A DNA stretch of 64,000 nucleotides, taken from Arthrobacter livingstonensis (GTDB lineage: Bacteria; Actinomycetota; Actinomycetes; Actinomycetales; Micrococcaceae). The notes under the pieces are model-generated. The model did not search any database. It was not told the DNA's origin and saw nothing but the letters and a program-made list of their open reading frames with translations. How positions within the stretch are numbered: the first letter of the stretch is position 1; every line of letters starts with the position of its first letter. Below are positions 56,409-64,000 of this stretch, one piece after another. Position numbers and translations under genes: made by a program. The DNA is taken from contig NZ_QJVD01000005.1 in assembly GCF_003219815.1 (NCBI RefSeq), positions 1-64,000 on the forward strand, given 5' to 3'.

Positions 56409-57530
56409 ATGCACCCGCGAGAGACTCTGACGGCGGCAAAAACGTCCGGCTCGGACACGGCCGGGATGCCGGGCACGGCCCCACAGCAAAACCACCAGGA
56501 CCGGCAGCCGGCGCAGCCCACCACGCCGCCACGGCAGCAGGCCATGGACGCCGGCAGGTTTGCCGGGCTCAGCCGGGACATCATGGCGGCCATGAACACC
56601 GTGATCGACGGCAAGGAAGAGGCCGTGGAGCTGGCCTTGACAGTGCTGCTGGCACGCGGGCACCTGCTGCTTGAAGATGTGCCCGGCGTCGGCAAGACCC
56701 TCCTGGCCAAGACGCTGGCCCGCACCGTGGACTGCACGGTCAACCGCATCCAGTTCACCCCGGACCTGCTTCCCAGCGACATCACCGGCGTGTCCATCTA
56801 CAACCAGTCGGCACAAAGCTTTGAGTTCCGCCCCGGCGCCATCTTCGCCAACCTGGTCATTGGCGACGAGATCAACCGCGCGTCCGCCAAGACCCAGTCG
56901 GCGCTGCTGGAGTCCATGGAGGAGCACCAGGTCACGGTGGACGGGACGTCGTACCGGCTGGCGGAGCCGTTCATGGTCATCGCCACACAGAACCCCATCG
57001 AGATGGAAGGGACCTACCCTCTCCCCGAGGCGCAGCGGGACCGCTTCATGGCCCGCATCTCCATGGGCTACCCGGATACGACGGCGGAACTCGCCATGCT
57101 GGAAACCCACCAGTCCGTCAACCCACTGGAGGCGGTGCGGGCCGTGGCCACCACAGCCGATGTGGCGGCGATGCTGGACGTCGTGGCGTCAACGCATGTT
57201 TCCAGTGCCGTCAAGGAGTACACCGTGGCGCTGGGCCAGGCGACCCGCAGCAGCGACCAGCTCCGGCTCGGCGCCAGCCCGCGCGCGCTGCTGCAGCTGC
57301 TGCGGGCGGCCAAGGCGTCGGCGGCCCTGGCCGGCCGCGGCTTTGTCCTTCCCGACGACATCCGCAACCTGGCCGAGCCCGTCCTGGCCCACCGCCTGAT
57401 CGTGGAGCGCAAGGCCGCGAGCATGGGCACCACGGCGGCGCACGTCATTGCCGACGCGCTCGCCCGGATCCCGGTCCCGGCACAGCCCGGCACGGCACAG
57501 CCCGGAAAGAGCAACGGCGCGGCACCGTGA
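56409..57530 (+). CDS. MoxR family AAA+ ATPase
   Basis: This 373-residue ATPase has Walker A LLEDVPGVGKTLLAKTLA, the Walker B LVIGDEINRAS, sensor-1 FMVIATQNPIEMEGTYPLPE, and the arginine region AQRDRFMARI. MoxR ATPases act as chaperones with DUF58 and VWA or transglutaminase partners. The first 45 residues are polar and not part of the fold. ATG 56409 has GAAAGG six bases upstream; TTG 56403 is in frame but less likely. The stop overlaps the DUF58 gene start region. Confidence 0.93.
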   Translation: MHPRETLTAAKTSGSDTAGMPGTAPQQNHQDRQPAQPTTPPRQQAMDAGRFAGLSRDIMAAMNTVIDGKEEAVELALTVLLARGHLLLEDVPGVGKTLLAKTLARTVDCTVNRIQFTPDLLPSDITGVSIYNQSAQSFEFRPGAIFANLVIGDEINRASAKTQSALLESMEEHQVTVDGTSYRLAEPFMVIATQNPIEMEGTYPLPEAQRDRFMARISMGYPDTTAELAMLETHQSVNPLEAVRAVATTADVAAMLDVVASTHVSSAVKEYTVALGQATRSSDQLRLGASPRALLQLLRAAKASAALAGRGFVLPDDIRNLAEPVLAHRLIVERKAASMGTTAAHVIADALARIPVPAQPGTAQPGKSNGAAP

Positions 57531-58936
57531 TGAGCTGGATTCCGGAGCGGATTTTCCGGCCCCGCGGCTGGGTGATGATGGCCATGGGCCTGCTCGCCCT
57601 GCTGCTGGCCCAGTGGCTGGGCCGCCGCGACCTGCTGGTGGTGGCCGTGTTCCTGCTGGCCCTGCCGCCCCTGGCCAGCGCGGGCCTGCGCCTGCTGGCC
57701 CCCGGCTTCAGCGTCAAGCGCCGCTTTTCCCCGGCCTTTGTGGAGGCAGGCACGACGGCGTCCGTCACCCTGGAGGTGCACGGCACCACCCCCGGCGGGG
57801 CGAGCGCGCGCATCACCGAACAGCTGCCCGCCCACCTCATCGACGTCCCGCGCTTTGACTACCCCAGCCCGGTCAGCCCGCGCAGCCTGCTCAGCCGCTA
57901 CAGCTACAACCTGCACCCCACCCGCCGCGGCGTGTTCACCATCGGCCCGCTGACCGCCAGGTTCGGCGACCCGTTCGACGTCGCCCTGCTCACGCGCGAC
58001 CTCGACCCCGGCGAGTTGCTCACGGTGGCACCGGCCGCCGTCGTGCTGCCGGAAATCTCCCTGACCGGCGGCCGCGGGCAGGACGGCTCGCGGATGACCC
58101 GCCAGCAGGCCAACCCGAGCGACGACGACGTCATGACCCGCGAATACCGCCACGGGGATCCGCTCCGGCGCGTGCACTGGCCCGCCACGGCCCGGCAGGG
58201 CAAGCTGATGGTCCGCGCCGAGGAGTCCGTGACCACCCCGGAGGCCGCCCTGGTCCTGGACCAGCGCATGTGGGCGTATGGCGGCGCGGCGAAAATGCCC
58301 CGCAGGGCGGACACCCTGGCCAGCACTCCGGCGTTTGAATGGGCGGTGACGGCGGCCGTCTCCATTGCCGTGCACTTGGTGGAACGCTCCTACTCCCTGA
58401 GGGTGCTCGACGACCAGGGCCGCCCCGGCTTCCAGTCATCCCGCTCGGCCAACGAACCCGACCGGGAAGATTTTTCCGGCCAGTCCGGTGCCCTCGCCGT
58501 GGCCCAGTCGCTGGCCGCGTTGGAGCTGGCGGTCCCTGCCCGCGCCGAGGAGCAGGCCCCGCTGGCCGACACGCTGGCGGACAAGCTCATCCAGACCCGC
58601 CGGCGCGGTCCGGTGATTGCCGTCACCGGCCTGCTCACGGACGCCGACGCCATGGTCCTTGCCGCCGCCGTCGAAGCCGCCGAGGGCGCCTATGCCCTGG
58701 TGGTCTGCCCGGACCCCGCTCAGATGTCCGGGCCGCTGAACATTTTGCGCCGGGCCGGCTGGCAGGCGCTGGCGCTCACGCCGAACACCCCGCTCTTGCA
58801 GGCGTGGGTGGACATTGACGCGCCGGAGCCCCTGCCGTCACCCTCCACGGGCAGCCTGCACCACGTCCCCGCCGCACCGCGGCCGGCCGTTGGCGCAACA
58901 TCCGCCGCCGCACCGTCCCCGGGGGCCAAGCCGTGA
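57530..58936 (+). CDS. DUF58 domain membrane protein
   Basis: This protein has about 468 residues. Two membrane helices lie near residues 13-55, followed by a beta-rich domain and the DUF58 signature DVMTREYRHGDPLRRVHWPA with TARQGKLMVRAEE. The rest resembles a degenerate VWA-like fold. Its Ala/Pro-rich tail overlaps the transglutaminase gene start. GTG at 57527 is an in-frame alternative one codon earlier. The trio moxR-DUF58-transglutaminase is widespread in Actinobacteria and believed to work at the cell envelope. Confidence 0.88.
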   Translation: MSWIPERIFRPRGWVMMAMGLLALLLAQWLGRRDLLVVAVFLLALPPLASAGLRLLAPGFSVKRRFSPAFVEAGTTASVTLEVHGTTPGGASARITEQLPAHLIDVPRFDYPSPVSPRSLLSRYSYNLHPTRRGVFTIGPLTARFGDPFDVALLTRDLDPGELLTVAPAAVVLPEISLTGGRGQDGSRMTRQQANPSDDDVMTREYRHGDPLRRVHWPATARQGKLMVRAEESVTTPEAALVLDQRMWAYGGAAKMPRRADTLASTPAFEWAVTAAVSIAVHLVERSYSLRVLDDQGRPGFQSSRSANEPDREDFSGQSGALAVAQSLAALELAVPARAEEQAPLADTLADKLIQTRRRGPVIAVTGLLTDADAMVLAAAVEAAEGAYALVVCPDPAQMSGPLNILRRAGWQALALTPNTPLLQAWVDIDAPEPLPSPSTGSLHHVPAAPRPAVGATSAAAPSPGAKP

Positions 58937-61437
58937 CCGGCACCGTCGCGGGGACCCACCCTCCCCACGGCACGCACGACGGCGGCCGGCCGGGTTCCGG
59001 CCCCGGCGGCGGTCGGGAGCGTGGCTGGCGGTCCGCCGTGCACAGCTTCCTGGGCCGCCCGGAAACCGGGCCCGCCCGCTGGGTGCTTGCCGTGGCTGTC
59101 CTTGGCGCGGTCATGGGCACGTCGCTGGGCTTCCGCAACGTCATGCTGGACTTCAGCTGGCTGCCCAAGGCCTTCCTGGTCGCCGCGCTGACCGTCCTGC
59201 TCCCGGCCCTGGTCCGCCGCTATCCGCGGCTGGCCGCCTACGCCCCCATCGCTGCGCTGCTGGGCTGGTTCATGGGGCTGACGCTGGCCTTCTTCCCCGG
59301 CACCGCCTACCTGGGAGTGATCCCGTCCACGCGCACCGTGGGCGCCGCCGTGGACCTGGCAACGGAGGCCTCGGCCACCATCATGGTGAACAACACCCCC
59401 GTGCCGCCGGACACCGGGCTGGTGTTTGTCATCTGTGCCGGCGTCGGATTCGCCGCGCTGCTGGTGGACACACTGGCCGTCACCGTTGCCATGCCCGCCG
59501 CCGCGGCCGCCGGGCTGGTGCTGCTGCTGCTGCCCGGGTCGCTGACCACGCAGGACGGGATCGGCACCTCCGGATTCATCGGCGCGGGGGCGGGCTACCT
59601 GCTGCTGCTGGGGTGCTGCCGGTGGTACGCGCCGGACGGCAAGCTGCGGCCCGCCGCCAACCGGGCCAGCAGCGGGACCCTCACCCGGGCAACCGTGCTG
59701 GGGACCGCCGTCGTACTGGTGGCGATGGTGCTCCCGGCCGCCATCCCGGGCTTCGACCAGGGCTCCTTTCCGCAGGGCTCGCGCCTGGGTTCGCCGGGGA
59801 ACGTGGCCGGGCTGGATCCGATGATTTCCCTCGGCAACGACCTGAGGGCGCAGTCGGGCGCGGTGAACCTGACGTATTTGAGCAACTCGGACGTGCCACT
59901 GTACGTACGGATGAGCACGCTGGAGGACTTTTCGGGCAAGACCTGGAAGCCTTCCGCGGTCCCGAAGGGCCTGTCGCCGGTGCTGAGCGGGCTTCTGCCC
60001 AAGTTTGGGCCCAACCCGGCCGTTCCCGTGGTGCAGACCAAGACCTGGGTGGACGTGGTAAACCTGTCCAGCACCTGGCTGCCGGCGCCGCTGAGCACCA
60101 CGGAGGTAGTGGACCTGCGCGGGGAGTGGACGTGGAATCCGTCCACGCAGACCATTAACGCCGACGGCAGCAGCACGCGGAGCCAGTCGTACATGGTCAC
60201 CAGTGAAATGCCCGTGCTGACGCCGGCCCTGCTGGAGGCCGCCACCCAGAAGCCCGACGCCGGCCTGGACCCGGTCTTCACCGCGCTGCCCAACAACGTC
60301 CCGTCCATCATCAAGAAGACGGCGGAGGAGGTCACGAAGGGCAAGTCCACCCCCTACGACCGCGCCATGGCCATCCAGGACTACCTGCGCTCCAGCGTCT
60401 TTAGCTACAGCGAGAAAACGCCCGTGGACAAGGGCTATGACGGCGCCGGCATGAACGTCCTGGCCAAGTTCCTGGAAGTCAAGGCCGGCTATTGCGTGCA
60501 CTTTTCCGCCACCATGGCCGTCATGGCCCGCGAGTTGGGCATCCCGTCGCGCATCGCCGTCGGCTACGCCCCGGGCGACCGGACCACGGAAACGGCCGTG
60601 GTGGACGGGCAGTCGCTGCAGGGCTACCAGGTGGCCGGCCGCGACGCCCACGCCTGGCCCGAGCTGTACTTCGAGGGCCTGGGCTGGGTGCCGTTTGAGC
60701 CGACGCCCTCACGCGGGGCCGTGCCGTCCTACGCGCGCGACGACACCTCCAACACGTCAAATCCCGGACGCAATGACTTCCTCAACGGCGCCAATGCCAA
60801 TCCCACCGCTGCCGCAGCGCCGACCGCTGTCGCCACGGCTTCCGGCACCGCCGCCGCCGCGGCACCTGTGGCCCCGACCCCGCGGCCGGCCCGGATCAGC
60901 GCGACGCTGGTGGGCGTGCTGCTGGTCCTGCTGGCGCTGGCCTCCCCCGCCTTCACCCGCATCCAGGTACGACGCCGGCGCCTGGCCCTGGTGCGGGGGT
61001 CCGGGAGGCGGGGAACCGGGAGCCGCGGTGCCGGCGGGCGGGGGTCCGCTGCGGACCCGCGGGACGCGCCGGAGTTGCTGGCGTGGCGTGAATTCATCGA
61101 CGCGGCCGTGGACCATGGGTACAACCATGACCCGTCCCTGACACCGTCGATGCAGGCCGCGGGGATTGCCCGGCTGGCCGGCCTTGACCCTTCGGATTCC
61201 GGTGGTGGCGCAGCGTCCGGCCCCAGAGTCCTTACCCTGACGGCCGCCGACGTGCTGCGCAACGCCTATGAAAACGCCGTCTACGGACCCCCGGCCGCTG
61301 CAACGGGCGGCACCGGCCGGGACGACCTCGCAGACGCCCTGGAAGATGTCGGCGGGCGCCTGAAAAGCCGGGCCGACGCCTGGACGCAGGTCCGCGCGGT
61401 CCTGCTCCCGCCGTCGCTCTTCAGGAAGACCCGTTGA
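58933..61437 (+). CDS. Membrane-anchored transglutaminase-like protein (TgpA/DUF3488 type)
   Basis: This 834-residue protein has a polar N terminus, six to seven membrane helices at about 48-290, and a large extracytoplasmic part containing a transglutaminase core. The catalytic Cys is in VKAGYCVHFSATMAVMAREL, the His in GRDAHAWPELYFEGLGWVPF, and Asp/Glu nearby. Then come an Ala/Pro-rich linker, one more membrane helix (about 656-674) and a cytoplasmic DUF4129-like tail. It likely links or cleaves envelope proteins. The start is GTG at 58933, overlapping the DUF58 stop by four bases. It is the last gene of the moxR operon and convergent with gabD. Confidence 0.9.
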   Translation: MTGTVAGTHPPHGTHDGGRPGSGPGGGRERGWRSAVHSFLGRPETGPARWVLAVAVLGAVMGTSLGFRNVMLDFSWLPKAFLVAALTVLLPALVRRYPRLAAYAPIAALLGWFMGLTLAFFPGTAYLGVIPSTRTVGAAVDLATEASATIMVNNTPVPPDTGLVFVICAGVGFAALLVDTLAVTVAMPAAAAAGLVLLLLPGSLTTQDGIGTSGFIGAGAGYLLLLGCCRWYAPDGKLRPAANRASSGTLTRATVLGTAVVLVAMVLPAAIPGFDQGSFPQGSRLGSPGNVAGLDPMISLGNDLRAQSGAVNLTYLSNSDVPLYVRMSTLEDFSGKTWKPSAVPKGLSPVLSGLLPKFGPNPAVPVVQTKTWVDVVNLSSTWLPAPLSTTEVVDLRGEWTWNPSTQTINADGSSTRSQSYMVTSEMPVLTPALLEAATQKPDAGLDPVFTALPNNVPSIIKKTAEEVTKGKSTPYDRAMAIQDYLRSSVFSYSEKTPVDKGYDGAGMNVLAKFLEVKAGYCVHFSATMAVMARELGIPSRIAVGYAPGDRTTETAVVDGQSLQGYQVAGRDAHAWPELYFEGLGWVPFEPTPSRGAVPSYARDDTSNTSNPGRNDFLNGANANPTAAAAPTAVATASGTAAAAAPVAPTPRPARISATLVGVLLVLLALASPAFTRIQVRRRRLALVRGSGRRGTGSRGAGGRGSAADPRDAPELLAWREFIDAAVDHGYNHDPSLTPSMQAAGIARLAGLDPSDSGGGAASGPRVLTLTAADVLRNAYENAVYGPPAAATGGTGRDDLADALEDVGGRLKSRADAWTQVRAVLLPPSLFRKTR

Positions 61438-61443
61438 AGGCGG

Positions 61444-62940
61444 TCAGGCGTTGTCCGGGTTCGGGAAGCCGATGTACTGGGTGTACTGGTATTCCTCGAT
61501 GCCTTCCAGGCTGCCCTCGCGGCCCAGTCCGGACTGCTTGACGCCGCCAAACGGTGCGGCGGCGTTGGAGATGACGCCGGCGTTCAGGCCCATCATGCCG
61601 GTCTCGATGCGGTTGGCCATGCGCAGTCCGCGGGCGTAGTCCCGGGTGAAGACGTAGGCGACCAGGCCGTACTCGGTGTCGTTGGCCAGGGCCACCGCCT
61701 CGTCCTCGTTTTTGAACGTGACGATCGGGGCCACCGGGCCAAAGATCTCCTCGCTCAGGATGCGGGCGCCGGGCTCCACCCCCTGCAGCACGGTGGGCTG
61801 GTAGAAGTAGCCGGGGCCGTCCACCAGCGCCCCACCTACGACGGCGCGGGCGCCGTCGGCAATGGCATCCGTGACGAGGGAGTGGACCTTGTCGCGGCTC
61901 TTGGCATCGATCAGCGGCCCCACCTTGGTTTCCGGCTCGGTGCCGCGGCCAACCGCCGCCCCGGCCATCTTTGCGGCGAACCTGGTGGCGAATTCCTCCG
62001 CGACGGATTCGTGCACCAGGAAGCGGTTGGCGGCGGTGCAGGCCTCGCCCATGTTGCGCATCTTGGCGGCCATGGCGCCCTCGACGGCAGCGTCCAGGTC
62101 GGCGTCGTCAAACACCACGAACGGGGCGTTGCCGCCGAGTTCCATGGAGGTGCGCAGCACGTTGTTGGACGCGTCGGCCAGCAGTCGGCGGCCCACAGGC
62201 GTGGATCCGGTGAAGGAGAGCTTGCGCAGGCGCGTGTCCTGGATCAGCGGTCCCGTCACGGCTCCGGCGGTCGAGGTCGCGATCACGTTGAGCACCCCGG
62301 CCGGCAGTCCGGCGTCGAGCAGGATCTGGGCGAAGAGCTGGCTGGTCAGCGGCGTGAGGTTGGCGGGCTTGAGCACCATGGTGCAGCCCGCGGCGATGGC
62401 TGGCGCGATCTTGCGGGTGGCCATGGCGAGCGGGAAGTTCCAGGGGGTGATGAGCAGGCAGGGGCCCACGGGCTTTTTCTGCACCAGGATCTGGGCGGTG
62501 CCTTCCGGGTTCCCGGAATAGCGGCCGAAGGAGCGCACGGCCTCCTCGGAGAACCAGCGCAGGAATTCGGAGCCGTACTTCACCTCGCCCGCGGACTCGG
62601 CCAGCGGCTTGCCCATTTCCAGGGTCATCAGGAGCGCAAAGTCGTCGGCGCGGGCCGTGACCAGGTCAAAGGCGCGGCGCAGGATCTCGGCGCGTTCGCG
62701 GGGCGCGGTGGCGGCCCATTCATCCTGGACAGCGACGGCGGCATCCAGGGCTGCGGCGCCATCCTCGGCCCCGGCATCGGCGAGCGTCAGCAGGACCCTG
62801 CCCGTGGACGGGTCCTCGACGTCGAAGGTCTTGCCGGAGGCGGCCGCGCGCCATTCCCCGTTGATCAGCAGCCCGGTGGGGACGCCTGCCAGCAGGGCGC
62901 TTTCGCGTTCGGTCAGTTCGGTGGCAGCGGTCACGGTCAT
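61444..62940 (-). CDS. gabD: Succinate-semialdehyde dehydrogenase (NAD(P)+)
   Basis: This 498-residue aldehyde dehydrogenase is closest in motifs to GabD. It has TPWNFPLAMATRKIAPAIAA for cofactor binding, SFTGSTPVGRRL, the catalytic glutamate in MELGGNAPF, and the catalytic cysteine in GEACTAANRF. The C-terminal PFGGVKQSGLGREGSLEGIE is the GabD hallmark. The frame extends upstream, but ATG 62940 has GAAGGAG five bases before it. It would oxidise succinate semialdehyde from GABA breakdown. It is a single-gene unit, convergent with the transglutaminase gene with only six bases between. Confidence 0.92.
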   Translation of the reverse strand: MTVTAATELTERESALLAGVPTGLLINGEWRAAASGKTFDVEDPSTGRVLLTLADAGAEDGAAALDAAVAVQDEWAATAPRERAEILRRAFDLVTARADDFALLMTLEMGKPLAESAGEVKYGSEFLRWFSEEAVRSFGRYSGNPEGTAQILVQKKPVGPCLLITPWNFPLAMATRKIAPAIAAGCTMVLKPANLTPLTSQLFAQILLDAGLPAGVLNVIATSTAGAVTGPLIQDTRLRKLSFTGSTPVGRRLLADASNNVLRTSMELGGNAPFVVFDDADLDAAVEGAMAAKMRNMGEACTAANRFLVHESVAEEFATRFAAKMAGAAVGRGTEPETKVGPLIDAKSRDKVHSLVTDAIADGARAVVGGALVDGPGYFYQPTVLQGVEPGARILSEEIFGPVAPIVTFKNEDEAVALANDTEYGLVAYVFTRDYARGLRMANRIETGMMGLNAGVISNAAAPFGGVKQSGLGREGSLEGIEEYQYTQYIGFPNPDNA

Positions 62941-63519
62941 GATGACTCCTTCGTCTGTCGGCTGGCCCGGGCTTGGTGCGCGGGGCAGCAGCGTGGTGCT
63001 ATGAGGTTCACGGTAGTTCTCCTGCGCCAACGGTGTCTACGCATGCGCGCACTACTGGACAGCCGCTGACTGTGCATTTGTCCAACGACCGGTGGATGGT
63101 TTCACGCCCACGGAGTGGAGACCCTCGGTGAACTGTGATTTGAAGCCGGCGGGCCGGACGAACATGCTGCCTCTCAAGATGACCATTCAAGATGACGGCG
63201 GGCAAGCGATTCAGTCTGCCCCCGATCCCTTCCACCGGTCCGCACCAGGCCGACCCCACAAATCACCACGGCGGGATATTGCCAAGTCCGTCCCGAAAGG
63301 GTCCGCGAAACGGATGGTCCTTTCACTCATTCAATGGATTTTCGAATGCTGCTCGAAGGCTCGCCGCGCACTCTTGACCGGCAACCGAAAAGGGAGAAAG
63401 GTGGGCCTTGGCGTCTCATCGACGATTGCCTGAGCCCGCCAGCCTGATTCCATTTTGAATCGTGTGACCCACCAACGGACCAACCAGTCTCTAAGCATCA
63501 GCCAAAATTAGGGATGAGC
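62941..63519. other. Intergenic region between gabD and catalase
   Basis: This 579-base stretch must hold both divergent promoters. Open frames of 83 and 113 codons occur, but they have no recognisable domains or good ribosome sites and overlap each other on opposite strands. No Fur-type gene, which often precedes catalase, is present. I see no strong repeats and could not fix promoter hexamers with confidence. Confidence 0.5.
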
Positions 63520-64000
63520 ATGACTGACGAAAATTTCACCACCAACAATGCCGGCATTCCGGTTGAGAGCGACGAGCATTCCCTCACGGTGGGACCTGAC
63601 GGACCGATTCTCCTGCAGGACCACTATCTCCTCGAAAAAATGGCGCAGTTCAACCGTGAACGTGTGCCCGAACGGCAGCCCCACGCCAAGGGCGCCGGTG
63701 CTTTTGGCACCTTCGAGGTGACCGCGGATGTCAGCGCGTACACGAAGGCTGACCTGTTCCAGCCCGGCCGGAAGACGGAGTTGCTGGCCAGGTTTTCCAC
63801 CGTGGCCGGGGAGCGTGGCAGCCCTGACACCTGGCGTGACCCCCGCGGCTTTGCCATCAAGTTCTATACGAGCCACGGGAACTACGACATGGTGGGCAAC
63901 AATACACCGGTCTTCTTCATGCGCGATCCCATGAAATTCCAGGACTTCATCCGGTCCCAGAAACGCCGTGCGGATACCAACATGCGCGACAACGACATGC
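63520..64000 (+). CDS. katA: Monofunctional heme catalase, 5' part (runs off right edge)
   Basis: The first 160 residues of a small-subunit catalase are present. The distal histidine motif is [17 protein letters not shown], followed by [20 protein letters not shown] and [26 protein letters not shown] supplies the active-site asparagine. ATG at 63520 is preferred because AGGG lies six bases before it; ATG 63514 would add two residues. The enzyme decomposes hydrogen peroxide in the cytoplasm. The proximal tyrosine lies beyond the window. Confidence 0.93.
   Translation, partial: MTDENFTTNNAGIPVESDEHSLTVGPDGPILLQDHYLLEKMAQFNRERVPERQPHAKGAGAFGTFEVTADVSAYTKADLFQPGRKTELLARFSTVAGERGSPDTWRDPRGFAIKFYTSHGNYDMVGNNTPVFFMRDPMKFQDFIRSQKRRADTNMRDNDM

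Noticed and set aside
58720-60651. A 643-codon reverse frame opposite DUF58 and transglutaminase genes
   Set aside because: It is antisense of two well-supported genes, with low-complexity His/Gly/Arg composition.
63008-63433. Two overlapping frames (83 and 113 codons) before the catalase gene
   Set aside because: They overlap on opposite strands and have no recognisable domain or start signal. I looked for a Fur-type regulator here and found none.

Overview
The window reads as chromosomal DNA of a high-GC Gram-positive actinobacterium, most likely Arthrobacter or another Micrococcaceae. The evidence is the gene order tatD-rpfB-ksgA-ispE-ABC-F, the set glmU-prs-rplY-pth, a fused RmlC-RmlD protein, many GTG/TTG starts, and start/stop overlaps of the ATGA/GTGA kind throughout. 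The taxon is inferred from gene content, not from a marker search.

Layout. 1-2000 is scarred by an IS110-family element: N- and C-terminal transposase fragments lie in permuted order, and the C-terminal piece abuts a 5'-truncated nhaA. 2.0-11.5 kb holds vanZ, sufSU, and divergent rmlA and rmlB; rmlB is followed by a tight series rmlCD-lhgO-efeO-efeB. 11.8-23.5 kb, on the + strand, encodes a three-domain glycosyltransferase fusion and three secreted or lipid-anchored proteins: a giant multidomain protein with a dimethylformamidase-like domain, Ig-like repeats and DUF4082 domains; a lipoprotein glycosidase; and a DUF4082-glycosidase.

23.7-38.3 kb, on the - strand, is one long exopolysaccharide (EPS) operon of the Wzx/Wzy type: a small unknown protein, a polyprenyl-phosphate sugar transferase, an amino-sugar set (oxidoreductase, epimerase, two DegT aminotransferases, acetyltransferase), three glycosyltransferases, flippase, polymerase and a Wzz-like protein. 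A cluster of phased repeats upstream looks like an operator. Upstream again are two tandem 900-residue LuxR-type regulators; one has an intact and one a degenerate Walker A motif.

44-64 kb is mainly housekeeping: pth, rplY, prs, glmU, tRNA-Gln, a DUF559 protein in a repeat-rich stretch, an ABC-F ATPase, ispE, ksgA, rpfB, tatD, a moxR-DUF58-transglutaminase operon, a succinate-semialdehyde dehydrogenase, and the start of a catalase gene that runs off the right edge.

How the genes may work together (inference): rmlA/rmlB/rmlCD supply dTDP-rhamnose. The EPS operon builds, exports and polymerises a polysaccharide containing amino sugars. The glycosyltransferase fusion adds further sugars. The secreted glycosidase/DUF4082 proteins may bind, trim or release the product outside the cell. 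The paired LuxR-type regulators are the obvious local candidates to control it.
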